From Euwallacea fornicatus (taxonomy: Eukaryota; Arthropoda; Insecta; Coleoptera; Curculionidae), in NCBI RefSeq assembly GCF_040115645.1, contig NW_027096056.1, positions 302,871-366,870 on the forward strand: DNA of 64,000 nt, given 5' to 3'. Of the stretch, positions 42,386 to 54,213 are shown piece by piece. Made by a program: the position numbers and the translations under genes. Every line of letters starts with the position of its first letter. Positions within the stretch are counted from its first letter, which is position 1. The notes below the pieces were generated by a model. That model saw only the letters and a program-made list of their open reading frames with translations. It searched no databases and had not been told where the DNA came from.

Positions 42386-45021
42386 CTATTTCACTAACTT
42401 GAAAGGCTTGGTTCTCTTGAGTCTTTTTACTATGTTTGTGTGGTCTAAGAGCTGGATGGCCTCGACATTCACATGATTAAGTAACCTTTGTTCATGGCTA
42501 CTGGCTACTTTGGTGATGGTTTGGTCAACAGTCTCCATTTGAAGGTCCCGATAGATGTCTTTGTTTCAACAGTACCAAGGTGCATCCACGATGTTCCTTA
42601 GTGCTTTATTCTGAAATCGTTGGATCACTTGTATGTTGCTCTTGCTGGCACAACCCCAGAGTTGAATACCGTAGGTCCAAACAGGTTTTAGTATTTGTTT
42701 ATATAATAATAGTTTGTTGTTTATAGATAACTTGGATTTTTTTCCTAGGAGCCAGTACATTTTTTTTAGTTTGATGTCTAGTTCCTCACGTTTCTTTTTG
42801 ACATGAACTTTCCAGCGGAGTTTCGCGTCTAATGTCATTCCCAGGTATTTAACTGAGTCAGCATGGGGAATCTGGATATCGTTGATCCGGATGGGTAGAT
42901 GTTGCTTTTGTTTATAGGTAAAGTCTACATGTACAGACTTGTTTTCATTTAACTTGATTCGCCAGGATTTAGTCCAGATATCAATTTTATTAATAGAGGT
43001 TTGGAGTTTTTCAGCAGCCTCTTCATGATCTCTTCCGACAGCAATGACTGCGGTGTCATCAGCGAATGTTGCTATTGTTTCTTGTTGAAGACTTGGGATA
43101 TCACTAGTATATAATAGGTAGAGCACTACCTTGTGGTACCGCTGCTCGGATTTCCTTTAGTTCTGAATAGGCATCTTCTTGTTTGATTCGGAAATATCTT
43201 CTTGATAAATAGGATTGCAGAAGCTGTGAATGTTGTTGTGGAAGAAACTGGTTCAATTTATGGAACAATCATTCGAGCCATACTTTATCGAAGGCCTGTG
43301 CAATGTCGAGGAAGGCGATGGAACAGACTTTTCTTTTTTCTAGTGATTTTTCGATGACATTTGTAATTCCATGTATTTGGTCAATTGTGGAGTGACTTTC
43401 TCTAAATCCAAATTGATGAAAAGGTATCAAGTTCTTTTCTTCTACTATGGGTTTTAGCCTTCTGAGGAGTATTTTTTCATATTCTTTAGAGGTGACCGGT
43501 AGCAACGATATAGGTCTATACGATGCTACGTCATTAGGAGGTTTACCTGGTTTGGGAATCATGATGACTTCTGCTTCTTTTCTCATCTTAGGAACGTACT
43601 TCAATCTAAAGGATGCGTTAATGAGTTTGACAAGTTTTATTACAGCTTTCCTGGGCAGTTGTTTCAATACTTCACCAGTGATGAGGACAAAACCAGGGGC
43701 TTTTTTCGGGTTAATATTTGTTTTAATTTCATCTGAGACTTCCTTCAGTGAAATGGGTTTGATGATAATATTTTCCTGTTCTGGTGTCGTCTAGCCTTTT
43801 TTTTTCCATCATTTGGTTGAAAAATACTCTCAAGATGTTCTGCAAATCTAGTAGCTTTTTGGGTGTTTCTCCGGGCCCAGCTTCCATCCGTATTTCGGAT
43901 CGGAGGACTATGCATAATAGGTCGCTTTAATCGCTTAGTGGCCTTCCAAAGTGAGTAGTCGATCTTGTTATCATTAGTTAACTCACTCAGGTAGTCCTCA
44001 ATTGCTTCATTTTTGATACGTTGGACTTCGCGCTTTAGTTGCTGAGTTGCATTATTCAGAGCTGTTTTATAAGTTGGTATTCTGGTCTGTTGCCGTTTCC
44101 GTCTGAGTTTTCTTTTTTCGGTGATAAGGTTTCTAATTTCTTTTGGGTAATTATTACCTTTTGTTCGGTGATTATGCACGGGAGTATTGTCCCATGCTGC
44201 TTGTTGAATATTTTTATTGAAAATATCAACTTCTTCATCTAACTGTTCTTCTGTTATTAGTGCAACTGATAGCTCAATTTGCCCCTCGAGTTGAGTTTTG
44301 AAGCTTTCCCAATCTGTTCTCTTGTTGGTCAGTCTTGGTGGATTTTCTTTTTATATTACATTGTCACTTAATGTAAGAAGTATTGGTGAACGATCTGAGT
44401 CCATATCCCATGCTTCTTCCATTTGGATATAGTTTGTTGAGATATTCCTGATTACAAAGAAATCTATGACATCAGGAATTTTATGAGGATCAGTAGGCCA
44501 ATACGTTGGCTTCCCAGTTGATAATACTTCGCATTTAAGCTGATTAGATGCTGCTAAAAGTTCCTTACCTTTAGCTGTAGTCATCCTAGATCCCCAGTGT
44601 TTATGCTTTGCGTTGAAATCACCTCCTATTATGAATCTATTTCCTTGACTATTTAGAAAGTCTACATATTGGTCCTTCTTTATATTGTGTCTCGGCGGAG
44701 AGTATAATGCCGTGATTGTTACTTTAAATGTTTTTAAACTGATACTGACAGACGTGGCTTGTATTTCTGTTGTTTGGTAACCCATTTCTTGATGGTGTAA
44801 GATAGATTTCCTTATGATGATTGCGCTCCCTCCCTTTGCTCTGTTATCCGGGTGAATTGTATAATTTCTAAATCCTTTGAATTTTATGTATGACTCTTTG
44901 GTGAAATGAGTTTCAGATATGAGACATTCATTTTTTCTATGTCTAGGATTGTTTGCAACTCTGATTGATGTGGCAGCAACCCATTAGCATTCCATTCTAA
45001 TATTCTTAATTCATTAGCCAT
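42386..45021 (-). pseudogene. Jockey-like ORF2: AP-type endonuclease and reverse transcriptase
   Basis: ORF2 nicks target DNA and primes reverse transcription there. ATG 45019-45021 starts the endonuclease domain (ELRILEWNANGLLPH). Catalytic blocks are visible in FIIGGDFNAKHKHWGS and MDSDRSPILL, where the usual SDH is SDR. The RT domain (43745-42800) has IPKPGKPPNDVASYRPISLL, FGFRESHSTIDQ, FLDIAQAFDKVW and catalytic FADDTAVIAV. The end has KPVWTYGIQLWGCAS and KRTKPFKLVK before the stop at 42386, a usual Jockey C-terminus. Frame breaks lie near 44340, 44050-43745, 43670 and 43270-43130. Inactive. Confidence 0.9.
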
Positions 45022-45078
45022 TTTTAGTTTTAGGAATCGCTCCTTGTGCGCGATATTCTAATCTGGAAATTCGTCCAT

Positions 45079-45460
45079 TCATTTTATTCGACTTCTCCAA
45101 TATTTGTTGGAGCATCTTGTCGATGGATGGATTGGCTTTATTTGTTTTTTCTCATTACTTTTATTTACTGTCCCCGCTACTGCTTGACTGTAAGTTTTAC
45201 TTACAGTCTCGTTACCTTTCTGTATTGGAGCAGCATGTGGTGTTTTAGCCAGAACTGGTCTTTGGGGCTGCTTAGGTAGGTTCGTTTTCTTGAGCTGTTT
45301 GTCCTTGATTTTCTGCATTTCTTTGGCTATTATACATCTCCGATAGTTGGCTGGATGTCCTTCTCCACAATGGACGCATTTTGGAGTTGCTTCCTTTGGT
45401 TTGTTTTATTCCGCTGTACTATGTCTTCCAGTACATTTCACACATCTAAGTTTTTTCGCG
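45079..45460 (-). pseudogene. Jockey-like ORF1, C-terminal part
   Basis: Upstream of 45318 the frame encodes CCHC-type knuckles (CVKCTGRH, then CVHCGEGHPANYRRC), the RNA-binding end of Jockey ORF1, followed by a Lys/Pro-rich tail to a stop at 45079. The rest of ORF1 is absent; Gypsy-3 starts at 45461 and the sequence beyond Gypsy-3 does not continue it. Confidence 0.75.
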
Positions 45461-45686
45461 AGAAATATCCTTGAACCAGACAACGTGATGACCATGCTGC
45501 TGACTACGCTGCTTACCCCATTTAAAAGCAAATGTGTCTTTCTAGTATTAGCATTAAGATCGTGTCAAAGCTAGGGGGCCGTTCGGTTTTAATTGTTCGT
45601 ATCATTTTGTAAAATAAGTTAGTGCTCTTATTTTCGGCAAATAAAATATTTTTTAAAACGTTCTTCGACGGATTTTGTATTTAATT
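45461..45686 (+). repeat. Gypsy-3 5' LTR
   Basis: From agaaatatccttgaaccaga to tttaatt, with a poly(A) signal aataaa at 45640-45645. The exact first base is uncertain by a few positions. Confidence 0.8.
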
Positions 45687-45703
45687 GGCGCAGCCGGTAG
45701 GAT
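45686..45703 (+). other. Gypsy-3 primer binding site
   Basis: TGGCGCAGCCGGTAGGAT immediately after the LTR, Ser-tRNA type as in related errantiviruses. Confidence 0.85.
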
Positions 45704-45944
45704 AGTGCAATTTGGCCCTTTATCGGTATCCGTTGTACGAAAGTGATTTTCAAATCTTTGTGTACTATCCTAAATAGACTAGAACCCCCGTCTTCCAAGT
45801 TGCAAGTGCAAAAGCACCAACGCAAGAAGTGAACCACCTCCGAGACTGTCCCACAGACGAACGTCGTCTCCGGAACTACATTAAGGACCCAGCCACGCCT
45901 TTATAGGACCACCTTTGGTCGTGAATACCTACTATATAGGCTTT

Positions 45945-45967
45945 ATGGACTCATCTTTGACTATATT
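45945..45967 (+). promoter_or_regulatory. Gypsy-3 env leader exon and 5' splice site
   Basis: ATG at 45945 opens seven codons plus two bases, then a perfect donor gtaagt (45968-45973). A strong acceptor, tatttctttacag, ends at 50946 inside the end of pol. Joining them is exactly in frame with env. This is the same design and splice phase as in Gypsy-2, although the sequences differ. Confidence 0.65.
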
Positions 45968-45993
45968 GTAAGTAATTGCTGAATAACCCTTTA

Positions 45994-47352
45994 ATGTTTC
46001 AACCGTCTAAAAGATTAAAAAAGATATTGCTTAAAAATAGGGCTGCTTTAGGATTAAGTGCTGATAATAAATCGGAAAGTTCCGATACTGATATAGAAAA
46101 TTCAGATAGTGAACTAGAAAGTACTAATCAAACTTTATCAAACCCTTTTAACCAAAAAATTCTTCAGTTACTTGGTAATTTAACGCTTAATAACAAAGTA
46201 AAAAATACTAAAGGTAAGATGGATAACATTAGGTTCCATACTCCCCTTCTGCCTACCTTTTCTGGCAACCAAGATCATCTAGAAAGTTTCATAATATCAA
46301 TTGATGAATTTTATGCATTATATTATAATACATCAGATGAGCAGAGACGACTCGTAATAGCTGCAATCAAATCAAAACTTGTTCAAGACGCTCAAAACTT
46401 TTGCCTTTCTAGATCCGATTTAAACACATGGGAACTTATCAGAACTGGTCTAAGACACAAATTTGGCGACCCGATTACTTACCTCGTGTTAATGCAACAA
46501 ATGCAATATTTAAAAATAAATAAAAATGAAACTGTACTTCAATTTGTCGATAGGTTGAAAGCGTTTTTACAACGAATCACTGCAAAAATTCAGTGCGAAG
46601 TTATTGACAATACTGCAAAGGCAACATTACTTGCTCAAATTGAACATACGTCTGTCCTACTCTTGACAGCAAATTCTCCCCCGACTCTCAAAACAATGCT
46701 TATGATCCAAAGACCTACCACGTTAAGTGACGCCCTTCAACATGTGCTTAATTACGACATGATCGAATCGCAAGTGAACTTTACTAATCATCTCCCAATG
46801 CGAAACGTAGAGAAACCTAATAATTATCATCATCACAGACAAACTTTTAACAACTTTGCAAATCCACGAAGTCAACAACCTGTCAATCAAATTCAACCTC
46901 AAACATTTCCTAATCAACAAACCTTCATACAACCTCGACAATTTTCTCGGAATTACCCGACAAATTCCCAAGCTTTCGGTGGGCCTAGACCAATGCCACC
47001 CCATAGTAAAACTCCCAAGTTAGATACCCCCACACCAATATCCATCTCTACCGCAGGACCCTCTCGCATGCAACAGCAGAGGCAGCCTCCTATGAGATAC
47101 CCAGCTTTTCTACCGGCAGGTCCCTGCAATTTTATGTCACAAGAATTAACCAATGTTGAAATTCATCCCACGCAATTAACTGAACAATACGATTGTGATC
47201 GATATCCAGAGAACTACCTGGTCGAACAAAGGGAATCTGAAGAAAATATCTCTTTTGATAATACTTTTGACCTTAACTATTTCGACGGCAGGAATGAGGA
47301 AGAAAATTCTGGAAATTTTCAAACATTAGCCTCCAGTCAAAACTTGACTTAA
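45994..47352 (+). CDS. gag: Gypsy-3 gag
   Basis: About 452 codons from ATG 45994 (the frame is open slightly upstream but without ATG). An acidic N-terminus (ESSDTDIENSDSELES) precedes the capsid-like core (LLPTFSGNQDHLESFIISID; RHKFGDPITYLVLMQQMQ). The tail is rich in Pro, Gln, Asn and Arg (PRSQQPVNQIQPQTFPNQQ) and probably binds RNA. No zinc knuckle. Only distantly similar to Gypsy-2 gag. No stop inside; it ends just where the protease frame opens. Confidence 0.9.
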   Translation: MFQPSKRLKKILLKNRAALGLSADNKSESSDTDIENSDSELESTNQTLSNPFNQKILQLLGNLTLNNKVKNTKGKMDNIRFHTPLLPTFSGNQDHLESFIISIDEFYALYYNTSDEQRRLVIAAIKSKLVQDAQNFCLSRSDLNTWELIRTGLRHKFGDPITYLVLMQQMQYLKINKNETVLQFVDRLKAFLQRITAKIQCEVIDNTAKATLLAQIEHTSVLLLTANSPPTLKTMLMIQRPTTLSDALQHVLNYDMIESQVNFTNHLPMRNVEKPNNYHHHRQTFNNFANPRSQQPVNQIQPQTFPNQQTFIQPRQFSRNYPTNSQAFGGPRPMPPHSKTPKLDTPTPISISTAGPSRMQQQRQPPMRYPAFLPAGPCNFMSQELTNVEIHPTQLTEQYDCDRYPENYLVEQRESEENISFDNTFDLNYFDGRNEEENSGNFQTLASSQNLT

Positions 47353-50300
47353 ATAACATCGCCCAATTAGTAGAACTACCTTATTTCTACCTACCCGAAA
47401 AACAAATAACAATTCTTATAGATTCAGGAGCATCTGACTATAATTTCTCCCAAAATTTCTGAACTGTTTCGAGATGAAATATTTATTGAGCCATTCGAAG
47501 TAACCGCATGTAAGCAAATATACAAAGAAGACAAAAATCTAAAACTACAACTACTAGAAGAATTAGGTATTAATTACCCATTTAAATTCCGTGTCCTAAA
47601 CTGGCATAACAATTTCGATGGCCTTATAGGCACTAAAGACCTCAAGAAATTAAATGCTCTTCTAAATTACGAAGATAAAACGTTGACACTTGATAATGTA
47701 AAAATTCTTTTTTCTCTCGCTTACAATAAACTTTTAACAAAACCGATCGAGAATATAAATAACAACTTTTTAACAATACCGGTTAATTATGAGAAAGGAA
47801 ATGCTATATTACCGTCGTTTGCTATAGACGGACATATAATTCCTGATTCCTTAGTCAAAGTAATTGATGGAACTTGTAAAGTCCCTAACCCTACACCTAC
47901 GGTTCAAATTAATTTTCATGAGAGAATTAAAGAAATTCCTCAAGACCAGTTTGATCTGTTAGATCCACCACTAACAAAACAAAAATTTAACTCAGAAATT
48001 CAACTACGACTAGATCACTTAACACAGCTCGAAAAGTCAAAAATCGTGCCTCTGTGCCATGAGTTTAAAGACATAATGTACCATGATGAGTGCAACTTAA
48101 CTTTCACCATCCAAACAAAACATTTTATCCGAACGACCGACGATAGACCCGTTTACGTCAAGTCCTTTAGACACCCTCCGAGTATGAATCAAGAAATACA
48201 ATCCCAAATTCAAAAATTACTTGACAACAAAATAATTCGCCCTTCAATATCACCTTATTCTGCCCCTGTTTGGATTGTCCCAAAGAAACCAGACGCCTCT
48301 GGGAAGCGCAAATTTCGAATGGTCATTGACTACCGCAAACTCAACGACATTACCATCGAAGAAAAATATCCATTACTCAGAATTGAAGAAATCCTAGACA
48401 ACCTCGGTAAATGTACTTACTTTACAACTCTTGACCTTGCTCAAGGTTTTCATCAGATCGAAATGGATCCTTCGTCCATTGAAAAGACGGCATTTTCAGT
48501 AAATAATGGGCATTATGAATATCTGCGTATGCCATTTGGTTTAAGAAACGCACCAGCCACTTTTCAAAGAATGATGGATGAGATACTCCGTGACTTTCTT
48601 TATCAGTTCTGTTTTGTTTATATGGATGACGTCGTTATATTTTCAAAATCCTTGTCCGAACATGTTGACCATATTCGAAGAGTTTTTAAGAAGCTAAAAG
48701 AAGTAAATCTCAAGATTCAGTTAGACAAGTCCGAGTTTCTATGTAAAGAAGTTTCGTTCCTCGGACACGTTATAACAGCTGACGGCATAAAGCCCAATCC
48801 TCTAAAGATTGAAGCTATTCTACGGTACCCAATACCTCGAACCCAGAAAGAAATAAAAACCTTCTTAGGACTAATAGGGTACTATAGGAGATTTATTAAA
48901 AACTTCTCAAAAATAACATTCCCCCTAACTAAATGCCTTAGAAAGGGGAGCGAAAATAATATAGGATGTCAAGAATATCGGAAAGCATTTCAAAAATGTA
49001 AAGAATTAATTACGAACTCTCCAGTACTTCAATATCCCGACTTTAGCAAACCATTTAAACTAACTACGGACGCGTCAAATATTGCAATCGGTAGTGTACT
49101 GTCCCAAAACAATCATCCTATAGCCTTCTACTCTTGTACCCTTAATTCTGCGGAGAAAAATTATTCAACAACAGAGAAAGAGCTTCTCTCGATCGTAGAT
49201 TCCACAAAACATTTTCGTTGCTACTTGTACGGTGTTAGATTCCTAATTGAAACAGATCACAACCCTCTCGTTTGGCTTTCAAAAATAAAGGAACCTAACT
49301 CCAGATTAATCCGTTGGAAACTGAAATTAGAAGAATTCAACTTTGAAATCAAATACAAAAAAGGTAAAGAAAATGTTGTTTCAGACGCCCTGTCTCGTAT
49401 AGACATTAACGCCAACGAAACCCGCACTCGAGAAACTGATTCTGAATCTGTTACTCCCAACGCGGATAATGCGGTAACTAATCTCGAAGATTTTGACCTT
49501 GCGGACTATGTTTTAAATAAAAAATACCTCGATGAAAGCAAAGCATCAACATCAAAACAACCGCCCCCTCAAAAAGACAATGTGTCTGACATCACCGTGC
49601 ACTCAAACAATGACCCAGACGGTAAAGGACTTCCTATCTCGGAACTTCCTGTAAATTACGCACTTAATCGCCTAATTATCGATTATGGTGAAACCTTTAA
49701 ACATAACTATACCAAACCATTTAATAAAAATCATCACTTTGTTCGTATTTCTCAGGAAGATAGACAGGAACACATTCTAAAAATCCTTAATGAAATAATA
49801 AGACCAGACGTGACTTTTGTAATTCATATACCCAACGAAGAGCTTAGGCTCGAATTTCAAAGAATTATCGCGGCGAACTTAAACACCACCGCTAAACTCA
49901 TGTTATCTAATATATATGTTGACGATGTCACAGGCGTCGAAGATCAAAAGGAAATAATTACAAAATATCACCAAACTAATCATAACGGCATTACTGAAAC
50001 ATACAACCACCTTAAACAAAAATATTATTGGCCTAAGTTGAAAAATTCAATAACCAATTATATTAACAAGTGTGAAATTTGTCTACAAAACAAGTACGAA
50101 AGGCATCCTTACAGAATCGCATTTGAAGGTCCCCTTTTGTCACAAAAACCTTTTCATACTATACACATAGACATTTTTCAATTTTCGAACTGTCAATTTT
50201 TAACAATTATTGACTCTTTCTCCAAGTATGCTCAAGCCTATTATATCCTCGACAAAAATGCGATAACGATATTGAATAAAGTAAGACATTATTTTGCTCA

Positions 50301-51000
50301 TCACAACACGCCCAAAACAATCGTCTCAGACCAAGGAAAAGAATTTAAGAACAACGTTTTTAAAGAATTTTGTGATTTATTCAACATTGAAATGCATTAT
50401 ACCACTCCCGGAAATTCGTCTTCTAATAGCCCAGTTGAAAGACTACACTCGACTCTTCTCGAGAAATTAAGAGTACTTAAAATGCAAAATCCTGACGAAA
50501 CACAACAAAACCTTATGATATCTGCTATACTTATTTATCACCAAAGTATACATTCGACAACTGAATATTCACCCTTTGCTATTCTCTATGGTCCCTACCT
50601 AAACGAAGTAAGCCTGAATACGGACCTTACAATATACGAACAGTACAATGACAAAAGAAAAAGGGAACTTTTGCCTTTTCACGAGCATGTGTATAATACT
50701 GCCTATCAGAAACAATCAAATAATACCGAAAAGCAAAATAAAAACAAAGAAAACCTCCCTAAACTTCGAGTTGACGATGTCGTTTATAGAAAAAATACAC
50801 TTAGAAACAAGATGAACCCGCAATACATTCCCACAAGAGTTACTAACATCAACAAAAACAAGATAACGGGTATTTCTAAGAAAAAACCTATAAACACCCA
50901 TCTCAGAAAAATCAAAAGAGTTAGGAAAAATCCTATTTCTTTACAGCCTCCTGATCTTGATCCACTATACGACGGCCCTTCAGGTTCACAAGTTACCTAG
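47343..51000 (+). pseudogene. pol: Gypsy-3 pol with one frameshift in protease
   Basis: Protease starts in the frame after gag with ITILIDSGASD (about 47405-47437). A one-base frame change near 47435 sends it to a stop; the other frame continues smoothly and is open for the rest of pol (1105 codons from 47683). RT blocks: FRMVIDYRKLNDITIE, TTLDLAQGFHQIEM, catalytic FVYMDDVVIFSKS. RNase H: LTTDASNIAIGSVLSQ, ETDHNPLVWLSK, YKKGKENVVSDALSRID. Integrase: HQTNHNGITE with CEICLQNKYE, then Asp, Asp, Glu in HIDIFQFS, IVSDQGKEF and NSPVERLHS. All catalytic residues are present. This copy could supply RT to deleted relatives if read through the shift. Confidence 0.9.
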
Positions 51001-52507
51001 CAATGGGTATTATTTGGAGGACATATCACGTTCATCTATTATTAACCACTATCATAGTACTTACATACCATTTAATCTTACTAACATTAAGTTTACCTTA
51101 TCGCGATTTTTAAGTAACCTAATAAGTTTAGCGCCTTTAGTGGACGAGCATAGAAACAACAACGTAAGGAATTTATACTTACACACGTGCTCCCTGTTAA
51201 ATGATACATACGATACCTATGATAAATTGAAGCTACGCGAGAACGACCGTAAAAAGCGAGGTTTAATGAACCTTCTTGGAAGTGGAATCAAGTTTATTAT
51301 TGGAAATTTAGATAACAACGATCTAGAAACCATAACCAGGAATCTAGAAATTTTAAAACAAAATCAACTTAATTCTGTGCATAAAATAAATGACCTAAGC
51401 TCATTTGCTGGAAACATAATGAGTAAGTTCAAGGAAACGGTAAACATTATACACCAAAACTCAAAGGCCATCCAAGAAGATATATCCAAAATTACAAATC
51501 AAATGTCGCTAACTTTGTTAATCCAAGATCAGTACATTCAAATCAACCGTTTAAAACAGGTCTTAGAAAAACTTTTACGAGTTGTCTCGTTTGCCAAATT
51601 AGAAACTCTAGATCTTGAAATAATATCTCCCAACGAAGCAAATGATATATGGCGATATCTTAAAATGCACTACCAAAGGAAAGCCCTATGGTCTATCAAG
51701 CACATTACAGAATTAACTTTAATTTGCAAAACCGGTTTATTGATTCTAGACGAAATGGTCATACTTGCAATTAAAATACCTATATTTGAAGAAAACCCTT
51801 GCGATTTAAAGTTCATATATTCAATACCTAATAATGATTCAAGGATAATCATTAGCCCTAGTAAATATTATTGTAACAACTTATGGTACAAATCTTGTAA
51901 GGAAATCAATGCGAAATGGATTTGTTCAGAACCTCATATGAATGGTTGTTCTTTATCTAAGAATTGTCCATTTGCATCAGTACAAAATAATTATCAAGTA
52001 CACACTTTAACTTATAAGAATGCATTGTTAGTATGTACAAAAACATTAGAGACCCTTTACGAAAATTGTTTTCAATTTCAAGCACTACAGCTTGAGGGTT
52101 GTTCTTTAATTCAGAGTTAGTGTGATGTTATAATAAATCAGTATAAGTACTCACTGGAAATTAATAATGTAACAACAGTGCAACCAATAGCTACTAATAT
52201 TCAACTGACGAACTTTAGTGTAAACTTACAAATGAGGCACTTAGAAAATCCAGCAAAACTTCAAGAGGACTTATTAGAACCTGTAAAACTTGAGGATTTG
52301 TTACCACCACAACAAACACATTATGTTGTAATAATTATTAGTATTAGTGTTGTTCTTCTTTTGGGTGCACTCAGTATAAGTATTTACCAATGGAAGAAAC
52401 ACAGGTACCTTATGATGATCCCCTTGGAGACTCTCCAAAAATTCATCAACGAGAACGTTGAAGATACTAAGGGTGGAGAAGAAATATCCTTGAACCAGAC
52501 AACGTGA
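50947..52507 (+). pseudogene. env: Gypsy-3 env, one premature stop
   Basis: The env frame overlaps the last codons of pol, has no ATG near its start and begins best at the splice acceptor (50947). Furin-type sequence DRKKRG is followed by LMNLLGSGIKFIIGNLD (about 51245-51310), a helical stretch, and a cysteine-rich ectodomain (CKEINAKWICSEPHMNGCSL). A TAG at about 52118-52120 stops it; the same frame goes on to 52507, with the membrane anchor at 52320-52390 and a short tail. Apart from this stop the gene looks complete. Confidence 0.85.
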
Positions 52508-52705
52508 TGACCATGCTGCTGACTACGCTGCTTACCCCATTTAAAAGCAAATGTGTCTTTCTAGTATTAGCATTAAGATCGTGTCAAAGCTAGGGAGCCG
52601 TTCGGTTTTAATTGTTCGTATCATTTTGTAAAATACGTTAGAATCCTTATTTTCGGCAAATAAAATATTTTTTAAAACGTTCTTCGACGGACTTTGTATT
52701 TAATT
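52480..52705 (+). repeat. Gypsy-3 3' LTR
   Basis: Partner of 45461-45686. A purine tract (gggtggagaag, about 52471-52481) abuts it. Confidence 0.85.
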
Positions 52706-54213
52706 AACGTTTGAGTACAGTTCGAAGGATTTTTCACTAAGTTTATCAACTGTATTTCACATGGGGTTTGCGGCTGATTTCCCGTCAAGTCCGTTTTATG
52801 ACACAAGTATAGTTCTGGCTTTAATTTACGATACTCACTGTGAAAGTACGCGTGGTACAACTGGCTCTTCACAATGTACTTCCCTCTAGGTATGATTGCC
52901 CTAAACTGACCCTGAATTTAAACGAAAATAGAATTCAAATGGTAGTAAGAAAATTGCAGATTCTGAACAGTAGGAATGTGTAAAATGTAGGTGATTTGAT
53001 AATCCAATAGGAAACACTCCAATTTTATTATTTCTTCGTATTTACCATATTTCCCAAAGTTACTGGTAGTGGTAAATTGGTCCTTCCTATGTTGTTGCTT
53101 AACTCTGTGAGTGCAGTGAGTAGATCCCTTTGGTCCATTATACTTGAGTGCACGCTATTTAATCTTGCAAATATCAATGAGTTTTCGACATCTTGTAGGA
53201 TGTATGTTTGATCATCTTCTGTGTCCAAATTTCCCGTGATCGCTTTGAACACTGCTCCTAATCCATCCACAATTCCTCGCTTTGATCGATTGGTGTTAGG
53301 AAATATTCGGTAAAAGCGGTTTTCAACTTGTTCCTGTATTGCCTTCATGATCTCGTAGAAATTGCGGAGTTCATTCTTATATGGGCTTAGATGTGTTGTC
53401 GTTTCCCAATTGCTGGCCAAATTATTTATTTTTCATCTCAGCTCTTCTAGTTGTTCTGCTACTGGTTTTAAATCATTGTCATGGATGAAACTGTGACTTC
53501 CATCAATCAATACTACTTTTCCCACTTCTAGCGGTAACATTCCCGGATTTCCCTTTAGTTCCAACAGTGTGACATCCCTTGCTTGTCTCATGGCTACGAT
53601 GCTGTAAATATTTTTCCTTCGTATTCTTTATGTACATGATTTGGTTTGAGTATAATTTACTCCTTATTTCTACTTGGATTAATACATTTGTGACGGCTGG
53701 TCCGTGTTAGATTGCCTATATTCACCTTTCTTCCAGATTGATTTTCGACAAATTTCCTTTCTCTATTTACAACTTCCGCTTTTGCACATGCTTTAAATTT
53801 GTCTCCTAATTTTTGCCTAGGATTCTTTATTTTTTCACGCACGTCATCTTCTCCTCAAACATCGTTGGTTCGTCCCGATTCACATTTCGTTTTTCCATTA
53901 AGCGTACTTTACCTCGGTCATTCGCCTATTTATTTCTCCGTACCACAATTTCGTCCTTGCTTTGTGTTCGGTTACGTAGTTGGTCATTAAGTTTTCACTC
54001 ATAATAATGTTGAATGGATCCTCACTTCCTAGGTGTCCGTTCACAACTTCCATTGGTTTGAATCCCGTTGATGAATGAATTGAATTGTTGTATGCTAACA
54101 CGGCGTACTTGACCTTGTGTTTGATCGGTGTCTCTTCTTGACCTTTGTTGTTCAGCAATCTTACGTGTTCTGCTATTGTTGAATGGAATCTCTCCACAAT
54201 TCCATTTGATTAC
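52706..54213 (-). pseudogene. Gypsy-4 remnant: integrase end and env
   Basis: Read leftward from 54213: integrase from the catalytic Glu onward (ERFHSTIAEHVRLLNNKGQ, SSTGFKPMEVVNGHLGS), its C-terminal tail (53657-53842, KLGDKFKACAKAEV), then env with furin-type NRSKRG and IVDGLGAVFKAITGNLD at about 53230-53290. Env then jumps from NLDTEDDQ to ILQDVENSLIFARLNS, an internal deletion, and its last segment is at 52706-52900. Closest in sequence to Gypsy-2. It is joined at 54213 to the middle of R2-E, in the middle of codons of both. Confidence 0.85.

Larger units (their letters stand above)
42386..45460 (-). mobile_element. Jockey-clade non-LTR retrotransposon
   Basis: Two overlapping frames on the minus strand: the end of ORF1 (zinc knuckles) and ORF2 (endonuclease and RT). 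The 5' end is cut at 45460 by Gypsy-3. The frame is broken several times. Confidence 0.85.
45461..52705 (+). mobile_element. Gypsy-3: nearly intact errantivirus-like retrotransposon
   Basis: 7.2 kb with LTRs of about 226 bp, primer site, gag, full pol and env. The LTRs differ at a handful of positions (ataagttagtgctctta/atacgttagaatcctta, ggattt/ggactt), so it is older than Gypsy-2. Left flank is a Jockey ORF1 and right flank a Gypsy-4 env remnant; no matching target duplication was identified. Confidence 0.9.
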
